Notes under the pieces: model-generated | Databases searched by the model: none | What the model saw: the letters and a program-made list of their open reading frames with translations, nothing else | What the model was told of the DNA's origin: nothing | Program-made: the position numbers and the translations under genes | NCBI GenBank assembly: GCA_041396985.1 | Contig: JAWKXO010000003.1 | Coordinates: 533,947-597,946 of the forward strand | DNA from: Emcibacteraceae bacterium | GTDB taxonomy: Bacteria > Pseudomonadota > Alphaproteobacteria > Sphingomonadales > Emcibacteraceae | Reading direction: 5' to 3' | DNA length: 64,000 bases | Shown here: positions 34,280-43,510 of the stretch, one piece after another | Layout of the letters: each line of letters begins with the position of its first letter | Position numbering within the stretch: the stretch's first letter is position 1

Positions 34280-35827
34280 TTAGTCTTCAATAACTTGTGT
34301 GTTGGCTATTCTGTAGATCCACTTGCCGTAATAAACCATACTAATGGCAGAAATGATCCCGACAGATGCCATAAAATACCACACCAGTCCAATATTGTTA
34401 CAGGCATAAAGTTCTGTTGTCAGGAGGTTGGCGGTTTTCCCAGAAAGCTCAATAAGCTTTCCAAAGGCCTCACCGCCGGGAATGGCACTAATCTGGTCAG
34501 CGTTAAGGCCATAGTCTGACAGAACAAGTCGGGAAATTTGTTCTTTTGAAGCCCATTGCCCGTAAAGATAGGGGCCAATAAATCCTTCCAGAGTCCAGCC
34601 GATCCCGATCGGCATTTGTGAGAAGCCCAGATACATGGCTTTCTTTCTTGCCGGGGCAATGTTGCCGAGAAATTCACTGCTTTTTGGTGATGACAGCATT
34701 TCACCAATGGAAAATGTTACAATGCCGATCACAATCAGCCATGCCAGATTAAACATGCCAAGGATCAGTAATGCAGATGATGTCATCATTGTTCCAATTG
34801 CCAGGCTATGCATTGCTTTGAGTTTTGCAGAAAGTCCGGCAACGATGAAACACACCGTCATAATGAGCAGACCATTATAGGAAATCAGCCCGATGGGTGT
34901 AACTTCACGACCGTCTTCGCTTAAACCAAGTAAAAATTTTAAGGTTTCATTTTGTGTGCCGTTTTCCCCGAACCAGTGAGCAACCAAAGGTGCCGTGTCT
35001 ACCCAGTCCCGGAAATAAAGTGGCGCCACATCCCAGAAAAACATCAGCATAAACCAGAAACCGGAAAATATTACGATATACCAGATTAGAATAGGGTTCT
35101 TAAGTTCGCTTAGGCTTTCCTGCCAAAGTGGTTTTTCCTTTATTTCGCCAGCTTTGATTTTTGCCTGTCTTTCAAGCCGGGCCTGCTTATCCGGTTCTTT
35201 ATAGGTGAGTAGGAATAAAAAATTCACACTAATGATCAGCGCACAGGCATAAAAAACCTGATCCCAGGCCAGTATCTGCAGCCTTACTGCAATCAGCGGT
35301 CCGATCCAGCCGCCAATGTTCACAGTCTGATAAAAAACGCCCCATGCCATGGAACTGTTCAATCTATTTGTGCTTTTTACGATTGTGCCCTGAATGCCCG
35401 GCTTAAATATTCCGGTGCCGAAAGCAAGGATGACCGCACCGGCCATAAAGCCCCAATAGGTCGGAAATAATGCCATAAAAAGATAACCGATAATTTTGGT
35501 CACGGTTGAGGCAAATATGGTTTCCTTATATCCAATTCTGTCTGAAAGTCCTCCTGTGACGACAGGTACCCATGTCTGAACCATTGCCCAAACCAGAAAA
35601 ATTGTCCCAAGCTCGGTTTCAGTAATCCCCAGCCCGCCATTTGCAGCACTATCAGTGGCATAAAGACCTGAAACCATTCTTGCCCCATAATAGGCAAGCC
35701 GTTCAATCATTTCCATGCCGCCGCAAATCCAGAATACATAGGAAAGACTGCAGAGGGATGCCCAAAGACCAAGCTGTTTTACATCTTTGATTGTTGTGGA
35801 TTGACCAGCGTTCGGTTCTTCCATCAT
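34280..35827 (-). CDS. MFS transporter, POT/peptide symporter-like
   Basis: About 515 residues from ATG 35827 (the frame reaches 35881, but those residues are basic and atypical). It has 12-14 membrane helices, with GGMEMIERLAYYGARMVSGL in helix 1 resembling the ExxER-type region of POT carriers. GGLSDRIGYKETIFASTVTK is the MFS loop 2-3 motif, and FGTGIFKPGIQGTIVK follows. The mid-protein loop KQARLERQAKIKAGEIKEK is highly charged. Peptides are the most likely substrates, but the family also moves other solutes. Solitary gene. Confidence 0.8.
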   Translation of the reverse strand: MMEEPNAGQSTTIKDVKQLGLWASLCSLSYVFWICGGMEMIERLAYYGARMVSGLYATDSAANGGLGITETELGTIFLVWAMVQTWVPVVTGGLSDRIGYKETIFASTVTKIIGYLFMALFPTYWGFMAGAVILAFGTGIFKPGIQGTIVKSTNRLNSSMAWGVFYQTVNIGGWIGPLIAVRLQILAWDQVFYACALIISVNFLFLLTYKEPDKQARLERQAKIKAGEIKEKPLWQESLSELKNPILIWYIVIFSGFWFMLMFFWDVAPLYFRDWVDTAPLVAHWFGENGTQNETLKFLLGLSEDGREVTPIGLISYNGLLIMTVCFIVAGLSAKLKAMHSLAIGTMMTSSALLILGMFNLAWLIVIGIVTFSIGEMLSSPKSSEFLGNIAPARKKAMYLGFSQMPIGIGWTLEGFIGPYLYGQWASKEQISRLVLSDYGLNADQISAIPGGEAFGKLIELSGKTANLLTTELYACNNIGLVWYFMASVGIISAISMVYYGKWIYRIANTQVIED

Positions 35828-36070
35828 AAATCTCATCAACTTAATGGTTGTTGGATACGTTCGTTTTCTGCGCAATACCAACAGATAATTCCGAAAGGGT
35901 ATATATCAACGAATTGACTGTCAAATTCTTTTATTTTCAGTGTTTTATGTATTTTTTTATAATTGAAAGTGCACTAGCTAAAAATTAACCAATATTGTCT
36001 ATATTTTCCTAGGTAAACAAAAATCTGATTGATTGGGACAATAGGTATTTTTAATTAAAGAGTTATATTT

Positions 36071-38515
36071 GTGATATTTCATAAGCTTATATTTAATTTA
36101 TTTTTATCATTGATTTTGGTCCTGACAATTCTATCAGGGGCTTTCGCACAGGATTCCGACAATAGTGTTAAATTAACGGACGAGGAAAAGCTCTGGATAG
36201 AGCAGCATCCGGTCATACGGTCTACCAATGAAATGGAATGGGCGCCCCTTGATTTTGCCCGTGATGGAAAGCCTCTGGGATTCTCGATTGATTATTTGAA
36301 TTTGGTAGCTAAAAAAGTCGGCTTGAAAATTGAATATGTAAATGGTCTGCCCTGGTCTGAGCTTTTGAATAAATTAAGAAATAAGGAAATTGATATGGCG
36401 CAAAGTATCATTCAATCTCCTGAACGTGAGGAATATCTTAATTTTACAGTGCCTTATCTTGATCTGCCGATGGTCTATTTCGGAAGACAGGGGTCAAAGC
36501 ATATTTCAAGCCTCAATGATCTGCAGAACAAAAGGATAGGGGTAGTTATCGATTCAATCCCTGACAGGGTTTATAAAGAAAATTTTACTGACCTTAATCT
36601 GGTTGAATTTGATTCAACCCTCAAAGCACTTAAAGCCCTCTCAGCTGGGTCAATTGATGTTCATGCTGATATATTGCCCGCATCGCAATATATGATCCGG
36701 ACAAGTCTGCTGCCTGGTATAGAAGTCATTGGAGACAAATTTTTCCCGGAAACGGAAAATGCCGATTACATCCGCTTTGCCGCTCGTAAGGACTGGCCGA
36801 TACTCATATCTATTCTTGAAAAAGGAATGGCCGCAGTCAGTCAGGAAGAATTTGTTGCACTTACAGATAAATGGCAGACTTCAATATCAAGTGGAAGACT
36901 TGTGGATATTGGACTTACCCGTGAAGAACTGGCGTGGCTTTCGCAGAATAATGTGGTCCGGGTTGCTGCTGACCCTACTGTGGCCCCGCTTGAATTTATT
37001 GATAATAACGGTGAAATTACCGGTGTTACCGGGTCCTATTTAAGAAAAATTGCGGAAAAACTTAATATTAAGTTTGAAACAGTCCCAAGCCACGACTGGG
37101 CAGATTCCCTAAATAAAATCAAGGAAGGTCAGGTGGATGTCATTGGACTAACGACGCCCACAGCCGAAAGATCTGAATATCTTAATTTTACGAGTGAATA
37201 TCTCATATCGACCTATATGATTTTTGCCAGAAAAGAAGAAAAGATTATCGGTAATCTTGATGGGCTTTCAGGGCGAAAAGTGGCTGTGGTCGAGGGGTAT
37301 GCTGTTATTGATTATCTTAAGAATAACTATCCCGAAATTGATATAATTCCAGCCAAATCGGCTGCTGATGCCCTTAATTTGGTCGCCTCAAATCGCGTTG
37401 ATGCACATGTGGGTAGTCTGCCTATGGTGGCATATAATATATCAGAACAGGGGTATACAAATATCGTGATTGCCGGCGATACCCCCTATATCGGTGCAAA
37501 TACTTTTGCAATCAGGAAAGAGCTTACATTATTGACCAGCGCCATGCAAAAGGCGCTCAATTCAATCAGTGCAATTGAAAGGGCACAGATTTCAAGGGAA
37601 TGGATCGGGTCTCTTTCCAATGAAGATCCGTTGGATTATGCCCTGCTCTGGCAGATCGGGATTGTCGTCATTGTCATTTTGGTCATTATTCTGATCTGGA
37701 ATGCCAGCCTGAGGCGTGAAGTCAAGCGGCGGAAATCTGTTGAAAGAAAACTGATCATTTCACAGATGCGTGCTGAAACGGCCCAGGCAGAGGCCGAAGC
37801 GGCAAATGCCGCCAAATCAAATTTCCTGGCCAATATGAGCCACGAAATCCGTACGCCGCTGAATGCCATAATCGGCTTTTCCGATGCGATGCTGGCAGGG
37901 GTTGGCGGGCAGGTTGATAATCTGAAGCATAAGGAATATCTGTCGGATATCAGAAACAGTGGCACACATTTATCGACAGTCATAAATGATATTCTTGATT
38001 TATCGAAGATTGAGGCCGGGAAATGGCGACTTGAGGAATGTGAATTTTCACTGAATGGCTGTCTGGTTGAAGCCATTAAAATGTTGACCGCTCAGGCGGA
38101 AGGAAAAAATATTTCAGTGTTATATTCACCAAAGCCAATCAACAGTTCGCTGAAGATACTGGGTGATTTAAATGCGATTAAAAGGATTTTTATCAACCTG
38201 CTTTCTAATGCCATTAAATATACTCCACATGACGGTAAAGTTGAGTGCCTGATCAATAAAAAGCGCAATGGACAGGTTGAAGTGGCCATAATCGATAACG
38301 GAATAGGCATTCCCAAAGACCGGCTTGAACAGGTCCAGAATCCGTTCGAGCAGATTCATGGCAAGCATGACTTAAATGAAGAAGGGACGGGACTCGGTCT
38401 GCCGATTGTGAAAAACCTGATAGAACTTCATAATGGCAAGTTCACTTTGATCAGTGAAATAAAAGAAGGAACCCAGGCCATCATTACCTTTCCGACAAAG
38501 CGGGTCATCGGCTGA
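36071..38515 (+). CDS. Hybrid-free sensor histidine kinase with tandem solute-binding domains
   Basis: An 814-residue membrane kinase starting with GTG. A signal helix (LFLSLILVLTILSGAFAQ) is followed by two periplasmic SBP_bac_3 (Venus flytrap) domains, about 35-265 and 275-520. They repeat the same motif, EYLNFTVPYLDLPMVYF and EYLNFTSEYLISTYMIF. A membrane helix (about 527-549) and a coiled coil of Ala/Glu repeats lead to HisKA with MSHEIRTPLNAIIGFSDAML (H591). HATPase_c motifs follow: FINLLSNAIKYTPHDG, IDNGIGIPKDRL and GTGLGLPIV. Flytraps resemble those of BvgS/EvgS, which bind small molecules, but no PAS, receiver or HPt domain is present. No response regulator is nearby. Confidence 0.92.
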   Translation: MIFHKLIFNLFLSLILVLTILSGAFAQDSDNSVKLTDEEKLWIEQHPVIRSTNEMEWAPLDFARDGKPLGFSIDYLNLVAKKVGLKIEYVNGLPWSELLNKLRNKEIDMAQSIIQSPEREEYLNFTVPYLDLPMVYFGRQGSKHISSLNDLQNKRIGVVIDSIPDRVYKENFTDLNLVEFDSTLKALKALSAGSIDVHADILPASQYMIRTSLLPGIEVIGDKFFPETENADYIRFAARKDWPILISILEKGMAAVSQEEFVALTDKWQTSISSGRLVDIGLTREELAWLSQNNVVRVAADPTVAPLEFIDNNGEITGVTGSYLRKIAEKLNIKFETVPSHDWADSLNKIKEGQVDVIGLTTPTAERSEYLNFTSEYLISTYMIFARKEEKIIGNLDGLSGRKVAVVEGYAVIDYLKNNYPEIDIIPAKSAADALNLVASNRVDAHVGSLPMVAYNISEQGYTNIVIAGDTPYIGANTFAIRKELTLLTSAMQKALNSISAIERAQISREWIGSLSNEDPLDYALLWQIGIVVIVILVIILIWNASLRREVKRRKSVERKLIISQMRAETAQAEAEAANAAKSNFLANMSHEIRTPLNAIIGFSDAMLAGVGGQVDNLKHKEYLSDIRNSGTHLSTVINDILDLSKIEAGKWRLEECEFSLNGCLVEAIKMLTAQAEGKNISVLYSPKPINSSLKILGDLNAIKRIFINLLSNAIKYTPHDGKVECLINKKRNGQVEVAIIDNGIGIPKDRLEQVQNPFEQIHGKHDLNEEGTGLGLPIVKNLIELHNGKFTLISEIKEGTQAIITFPTKRVIG

Positions 38516-38516
38516 A

Positions 38517-40205
38517 TTAAATCAGGCCGGCTTTAAGCTGGCTGACCGCATAATCCGCCGCCCGTGCCGTCAGCGCCATATAGGTAAGTGACGGGTTCTG
38601 GCAGGCGGTTGAAGCCATTGCCGCGCCGTCGGTCGCAAACAGGTTGTTGACATCATGGGCCTGGTTAAAACCGTTCAGGACACTGGTTTTGGGATCACGC
38701 CCCATCCGTGCCGTCCCCATTTCATGGATGCAAAGTCCCGGGGGTGGTTCATCGGCATAGCTTTCTATATCATGAAACCCTGCTTTTTTCAGCATTTCTT
38801 CCGCTTCAAATTTCATGCTCTGCTGCATGGCTTTTTCATTGTCACTATGTTCAACCGATATGCGCAGCAATGGCATATCCCAATTATCTTTCCGGGTGGG
38901 GTCAAGCCGGACATGATTTTCAAATCTGGGCAGCATTTCCCCAAAGCCCATAATTTCAAAGCTCCAGTCGCCCGGGGTTCTCAGTTTATTTTTAAGCTTG
39001 GCACCATAAAGGGGTGTCTCTGTTAACCGGCCCCAGTCTTCCCGCGATGACCAGCCCTCATAACCATATCCGCGTATAAAGTCGGGATGTTTTTCGCTTA
39101 AATTATGAAAACGCGGGATATAGACGGCATTAGCGCGACGGCCCCTGTAATAGCGGTCATCAATGGTCATTTTACCTCGTGCTCCTGCCTGAAATACATG
39201 ATCCATCAGATAATGACCGAGCACGCCGCTGCTATTGGCAATGCCGTTCGGGAAGCTTTCAGATATGGAATTAAGCATGATCTGCGTGGTGCCAAGTGCC
39301 GATGCACAAAGGAAAATAACCTTCGCGGTATAGTCGCTAACTTGTTTGGTGTTGGCATCAATAACCCGAACACCTGTTGCCTTTTTGCTTTCCGGGTCAT
39401 AATTGACTTTTTGGGCAACCGCATCGGTGATGATGGTCAGATTGCCGGTCCGTTCCGCCGCCGGCAGGGTCGCTGACTGGCTGGAAAAATAGGCGCCGAA
39501 CGAACAACCGCGCGTACACTCATTTCTGAATTGACATTTGCTGCGGCCAAGCGCGAGCTGTTCTTCCGTAGGTTCGGTCAAGTTAGCGGTGCGGCTGATG
39601 ATCAGATGACGGTCGGGGTAGGCGGCTTCAATCCCTTTTTTGGCGGCGCGCTCAACGCAGGACATCTCCATCGGCGGCTGGAATATGCCGTCCGGCAGGT
39701 GGGGAAGTCCTTCTTTTGATCCGCTGATCCCGGCAAACCGCTCCGCATAATCATACCAGGGGGCAATATCCTTATACCGGATCGGCCAGTCGGTGCCATG
39801 CCCGTCATTTTTATTGGCTTCAAAATCCAGATCACTGAACCGAAGGCTCACTTTGCCCCAGGTCAGCGACTTGCCGCCAAGCTGATGCCCCCTGATCCAA
39901 GAAAAAGGCTTTCCCTCTTCCTGAATATAGGGTTTTTCAGGATCCTTGATAAAAAAATGTTTGTGCCCCTCATTAATGCCTGTCAGTTGTTGGATCGGAT
40001 AATCGCGGTCCAGTTCGGCTTTTGATGTGCGGCCATGGTTGGGCAGTTCCCACGGCGCTTTGCCTTCTGTCGGATAATCGCCGGCATCTACCCGACGGCC
40101 CCGTTCAACCAGCAGGGTTTTAAGTCCCTTTTCGGTCAGTTCCTTGGCGGCCCAGCCGCCGGAAATGCCGGACCCCACAACAATTGCATCAAAATCTGTG
40201 CTCAT
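38517..40205 (-). CDS. GMC-family oxidoreductase
   Basis: A 562-residue FAD enzyme of the glucose-methanol-choline family. The FAD fold is FDAIVVGSGISGGWAAKELT, the second signature is WIRGHQLGGKSLTWGKVSLR, and the C-terminus has LCIHEMGTARMGRDPKTSVL and TDGAAMASTACQNPSLTYMA with the catalytic His/Asn region. A Cys-rich stretch (FRNECTRGCSFGAYF) lies mid-protein. No signal peptide is seen. Members of this type oxidise sugars or glycosides, including C3 of glucosides, and commonly sit with the isomerase-like and ThuA genes found here. It follows the isomerase gene by four bases in the same operon. Confidence 0.9.
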   Translation of the reverse strand: MSTDFDAIVVGSGISGGWAAKELTEKGLKTLLVERGRRVDAGDYPTEGKAPWELPNHGRTSKAELDRDYPIQQLTGINEGHKHFFIKDPEKPYIQEEGKPFSWIRGHQLGGKSLTWGKVSLRFSDLDFEANKNDGHGTDWPIRYKDIAPWYDYAERFAGISGSKEGLPHLPDGIFQPPMEMSCVERAAKKGIEAAYPDRHLIISRTANLTEPTEEQLALGRSKCQFRNECTRGCSFGAYFSSQSATLPAAERTGNLTIITDAVAQKVNYDPESKKATGVRVIDANTKQVSDYTAKVIFLCASALGTTQIMLNSISESFPNGIANSSGVLGHYLMDHVFQAGARGKMTIDDRYYRGRRANAVYIPRFHNLSEKHPDFIRGYGYEGWSSREDWGRLTETPLYGAKLKNKLRTPGDWSFEIMGFGEMLPRFENHVRLDPTRKDNWDMPLLRISVEHSDNEKAMQQSMKFEAEEMLKKAGFHDIESYADEPPPGLCIHEMGTARMGRDPKTSVLNGFNQAHDVNNLFATDGAAMASTACQNPSLTYMALTARAADYAVSQLKAGLI

Positions 40206-40209
40206 TTTT

Positions 40210-41127
40210 TCAGCTTTCTATAAACGGCCTTAAATGGCTCGCACTGTCAATCAGCGACTTTTTCCTCAGCTCAATATCCCCTTCATAATCGGCGTCTTCC
40301 ACTTCGATACAAAGCGCGCCGTCAAATCCGGCCCCCTTCATTTTGGCGATATAGCTTTGCCAGTCAATATCACCCCGTCCCGGAATGCGCGGATCATGGT
40401 AGTCAAGCGGATTGGCCATTGTCCCGACATCATCCAGCTTATCCCGGTTTACAGCAACATCCTTGGCATGGGTATGGAACATTTTGTGAGCAAACTCATC
40501 CCACGGTTTTTCATGGTTCATCTGCATCCAGACCAGATGCGACGGATCATAATTAAGCCCCAGCGTATCACCATCAAATTCCGCAAACATCCGCCGCCAT
40601 ATTTTCGGGCTATAGGCAATATTCTTGCCCGCCGGCCATTCATCATCAGTAAAAAACATGGCGCAGTTTTCAATGCCGATCCGCGTGTTTCTGGCCTTGG
40701 CATAGTCAAGCAGCGGTCCCCATACCTCAACCAAACGCGGCCAGTTGTCATCAACATTTTTATGCCAGTCATTGCCGATAAAGGTGGTGACCATATTAAT
40801 CCCGAGCAGCGCCGAGGCATCAATGACCTTTTTTATATGGTCAATATAAACCTGCGCTTCTGCATGATCAGGGCAAAGCGGGTTGGGGTAATAGCCAAGC
40901 GCGCTGATTTCCACACCTTTTTTTTTGCAGTAATTATTGATATAATCGGCATCATTCTGATCAAAATCCACCACATCAATATGGGTGACCCCGGCATATT
41001 TCCGCTCGGCTTTGCCCTTCGGCCAGCACATCAACTCAACGCAGTCAAAGTTATTTTCGGCCGCAAAATCAATCACTTCCTCAAATGTCATGCCGTCAAG
41101 TATCGCGCTTTGAATTCCAAGCTTCAT
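40210..41127 (-). CDS. Sugar phosphate isomerase/epimerase family (TIM barrel)
   Basis: 305 residues of the xylose-isomerase-like TIM-barrel family. The start KLGIQSAILDGMTFEEVIDF is characteristic, and metal-binding residues are expected in TRIGIENCAMF (Glu), NYDPSHLVWMQ (Asp/His), KMFHTHAKDVAV (His) and ALCIEVEDADYEGD (Glu). These enzymes isomerise, epimerise or cleave sugars and 3-keto-sugars. It is first in the operon with the GMC gene and divergent from the MFS gene, with a LacI-type operator between. It may act on the keto-sugar made by the GMC enzyme. Confidence 0.88.
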   Translation of the reverse strand: MKLGIQSAILDGMTFEEVIDFAAENNFDCVELMCWPKGKAERKYAGVTHIDVVDFDQNDADYINNYCKKKGVEISALGYYPNPLCPDHAEAQVYIDHIKKVIDASALLGINMVTTFIGNDWHKNVDDNWPRLVEVWGPLLDYAKARNTRIGIENCAMFFTDDEWPAGKNIAYSPKIWRRMFAEFDGDTLGLNYDPSHLVWMQMNHEKPWDEFAHKMFHTHAKDVAVNRDKLDDVGTMANPLDYHDPRIPGRGDIDWQSYIAKMKGAGFDGALCIEVEDADYEGDIELRKKSLIDSASHLRPFIES

Positions 41128-41156
41128 ATGGTCTGTCCTTTACCCTTACCCTAGTT

Positions 41157-41170
41157 TGTAACCGATTACA
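41157..41170. promoter_or_regulatory. LacI-type operator between divergent sugar genes
   Basis: TGTAACCGATTACA is an inverted repeat (TGTAA-CCGA-TTACA) of the size and AT/CG centre typical of LacI/GalR operators. It lies 30 bases from the isomerase start and 75 from the MFS start, so it could control both. No LacI gene is in the window. Confidence 0.6.
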
Positions 41171-41244
41171 TTTTCGCTAGTCAAGTTTCCCCCAATCGGC
41201 TATCTTTAAATCAATAAGGGGTACTATAAAATAAGGGAAAAAGA

Positions 41245-42453
41245 ATGAATAGCAAAATATATGGTCAGCTCAGCGTCATGATGTTTCTTCAGCTTTTTGT
41301 CTGGGGGTCGTGGTTTGTCACATTGGGCAGTTATCTGGCGAATATCGGCTTTAGCGGTGCGGAAATCGGCACCACATATCTTACCAACAATATCGGCGCA
41401 ATCATTTCCCCGCTTTTTATCGGGCTGGTGGCAGACCGCTTTTTTGCCGCGGAAAAGGTCATGGCCGTCCTGCATCTGATTGGGGCGGTGCTGCTTTATT
41501 ATGTATCGGGCCTTGCCACCACCGGTAGCATTATTGTCGGTTTCCTGATTTATAATGCGGTCTATATGCCGACCATTGCCCTGACCAATGCTGTTTCTTT
41601 TAACCAGATGGATAAACCAAACGAACAGTTCCCGAAAATCCGGGTCTGGGGCACGATCGGCTGGATTGTCGCCGGGCTCTTGATTACATTTATGCTGGGC
41701 ACAAAAATCGAAAATGTCGAGGCAACATCGGTTCCCCTGAAAATGGCAGCAATCGGCTCCGTTATCCTCGGGCTTTACAGCTTTACCCTGCCCAACACCC
41801 CACCCCGCAGCAAGGGGCAAAAAGTCAGCATCGGTGATATGTTCGGGCTCCAGTCCCTTGCATTGCTCAAAGACCGCTCCTTTGCCGTCTTTTCCGCCTG
41901 TTCGCTGCTGATTTCCATTCCACTCGCCTTCTATTATGCTTTTGCCAACCTTTATTTTAACGAGATCGGTATGGAAGGGGTCGCCGCCAAAATGTCACTG
42001 GGGCAGGTCTCCGAAGTCGGCTTTATGGTGCTGATGCCGTTTTTCTTCCGCCGGCTTGGCGTTAAATGGATGCTGCTTGTCGGTATGCTGGCCTGGGTGG
42101 TGCGCTATGCCCTGTTTGCCAGCGGCGATATGGACGGTCTGGTCTGGATGATCTATGTCGGGATATTGCTGCACGGCGTCTGTTATGACTTTTTCTTTGT
42201 CACCGGACAGGTCTATGTGGAAAAAAAGGCGGACGTTGCCATCCGCTCCAGCGCGCAGAGCTTTTTTACGCTTCTGACTTACGGCTTTGGCCTTGCCATC
42301 GGCTCAAGCCTTTCCGGGTATGTGGTTGATGCCTTCACCGTGAATGGGGTTAAGGATTGGGGCGGTATCTGGCTCACTCCATGTTTGCTGGCGGCGGTGG
42401 TCTCCCTCATCTTTATCTTCACCTTCAATGATAAAAGCAAGGCGGTCGATTAA
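41245..42453 (+). CDS. MFS transporter, nucleoside:H+ symporter (NupG)-like
   Basis: A 402-residue, 12-helix protein preceded by AAGGGAAAAAGA. The first helix FLQLFVWGSWFVTLGSYLAN, then IGTTYLTNNIGAIISPLFIG, AFNQ-like AVSFNQMDKPNEQFPKIRVW and GTIGWIVAGLLITFML resemble NupG-type symporters. In alphaproteobacteria, Bacteroidetes and planctomycetes this group is often encoded with GMC, isomerase, Gfo/Idh and ThuA genes, where it probably carries a sugar or glycoside rather than a nucleoside. That substrate is inferred. Confidence 0.87.
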   Translation: MNSKIYGQLSVMMFLQLFVWGSWFVTLGSYLANIGFSGAEIGTTYLTNNIGAIISPLFIGLVADRFFAAEKVMAVLHLIGAVLLYYVSGLATTGSIIVGFLIYNAVYMPTIALTNAVSFNQMDKPNEQFPKIRVWGTIGWIVAGLLITFMLGTKIENVEATSVPLKMAAIGSVILGLYSFTLPNTPPRSKGQKVSIGDMFGLQSLALLKDRSFAVFSACSLLISIPLAFYYAFANLYFNEIGMEGVAAKMSLGQVSEVGFMVLMPFFFRRLGVKWMLLVGMLAWVVRYALFASGDMDGLVWMIYVGILLHGVCYDFFFVTGQVYVEKKADVAIRSSAQSFFTLLTYGFGLAIGSSLSGYVVDAFTVNGVKDWGGIWLTPCLLAAVVSLIFIFTFNDKSKAVD

Positions 42454-42519
42454 GGGTAGAATGGGCCATATTATATGTAAAATGCATGATGGGCGTGCGG
42501 GCAGTTTACATTCTCATAT

Positions 42520-42545
42520 AACTGACCGCTTCCGACCCAAAGCAG
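42520..42545 (-). repeat. Palindromic repeat scrap, copy 1
   Basis: Read on the minus strand, CTGCTTTGGGTCGGAAGCGG plus TCAGTT is a near-palindrome (GCTT/AAGC arms around TGGGTCGG). It matches copy 2 at 43418-43442 at most positions. It is enclosed in a wider inverted repeat, AGTTTACA at 42503-42510 and TGTAAACT at 42551-42558. Confidence 0.6.
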
Positions 42546-42586
42546 ACAGTTGTAAACTTAATATATAGTGACCACTAATAAACCAT

Positions 42587-43306
42587 TTAAATATTAGCTT
42601 TGTAAGTTTCTAATTCCTTACCAATCTCCAGATATGTAATGGTATAAAGTACAAATGAGAAAATTATATAGTACCCTAATAGTAAGAGTTTCAAATAACC
42701 CGGACTTCCTAGAAAGTTTAATATTACAGAGCAAATAGCATAGGCAAGTGTTGATATAAAAATTACGGCTAAAATACTGCTTCTTCTTCCTTTGGTAAGT
42801 TCTCTGCTTCTTACAAGCGTTTCTCTAATTGTAGTTTTCTCTATTATTTTAATTGGTACTATAACGTAAAACATTGTTATGAATATAATTCCTGGAATTA
42901 TAAAAATTGTCAAACCGAGAGCAACTATGAGGCCTGTAATTATTAGCAATATTGTTAAAGGAATAGATTGTTTAACTGCCTTCGATACAGCAACTTCAGT
43001 TCTTACATACTTTCCTTCATCCGAGGAAACAGTTTTTATCACAGTTAAAGCTCCATAAAACCCGCTAAAAGCACATATAACTAAAAGAAAACCAAGATTT
43101 AAAAAGACTGTAACCCAGGAAAATTCTGTGGGAGATATCCCTGTAATAGAAAAAAACATAGGATACAAAAAAAGAAGGGTGAGGATAACTAATCCAAAGA
43201 ATAAAAGTAATATGCTTGATAAAGTCGCTATATTATCATTAGTGAGTTTGAAAGTTTTTGATAAAATTGTAATTGTTCTAGATATTTGCGTTACTTGTTC
43301 AGACAC
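42587..43306 (-). CDS. Multi-pass membrane protein of unknown function, low GC
   Basis: About 239 residues from a GTG at 43306, chosen because a near-perfect AAGGAGGGG stands six bases before it; the frame reaches an ATG at 43327 that overlaps this site. Around six membrane helices are seen: SILLLFFGLVILTLLFLYPM, VFLNLGFLLVICAFSGFYG, TILLIITGLIVALGLTIFII and others. The segment VPIKIIEKTTIRETLVRSRE with ELTKGRRSSIL resembles the YciC/UPF0259-like group of integral membrane proteins. Its codons are markedly AT-rich compared with both neighbours. It is bounded by two related palindromic scraps in opposite orientation, which suggests it was acquired. Confidence 0.7.
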   Translation of the reverse strand: MSEQVTQISRTITILSKTFKLTNDNIATLSSILLLFFGLVILTLLFLYPMFFSITGISPTEFSWVTVFLNLGFLLVICAFSGFYGALTVIKTVSSDEGKYVRTEVAVSKAVKQSIPLTILLIITGLIVALGLTIFIIPGIIFITMFYVIVPIKIIEKTTIRETLVRSRELTKGRRSSILAVIFISTLAYAICSVILNFLGSPGYLKLLLLGYYIIFSFVLYTITYLEIGKELETYKANI

Positions 43307-43417
43307 GACATTCCCCTCCTTATGCAATCACTTAAACGCTTAAGAATATAGATGTAACTAAACATGCAAATCAATAGAAAATAGACCTTATTTAAGTTAC
43401 AATTACAAAATCAAATG

Positions 43418-43442
43418 CCGCTTTGAGTCGGGAGTGGTCGTT
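43418..43442 (+). repeat. Palindromic repeat scrap, copy 2
   Basis: CCGCTTTGAGTCGGGAGTGG followed by TCGTT is a diverged copy of the element at 42520-42545, in the opposite orientation. Together they bracket the low-GC membrane gene. Confidence 0.55.
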
Positions 43443-43510
43443 CAAAAGGATTATATTTTAGAAATAATGATTTTACGTTTTTCCGGATTTAGTCAAAGAT
43501 TTGCCGAAAT

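Noticed and set aside
40234..41154. Long open frame of 306 codons on the + strand opposite the isomerase gene
   Set aside because: The minus-strand product is a clear TIM-barrel isomerase with expected metal residues; the + frame is rich in His/Arg/Ile in the manner of antisense translations and has no domain.
41224..41820. Open frame of 198 codons on the minus strand opposite the MFS gene
   Set aside because: Composition is Cys/His/Asn-rich antisense of membrane helices; the + strand product is a clear 12-helix carrier.
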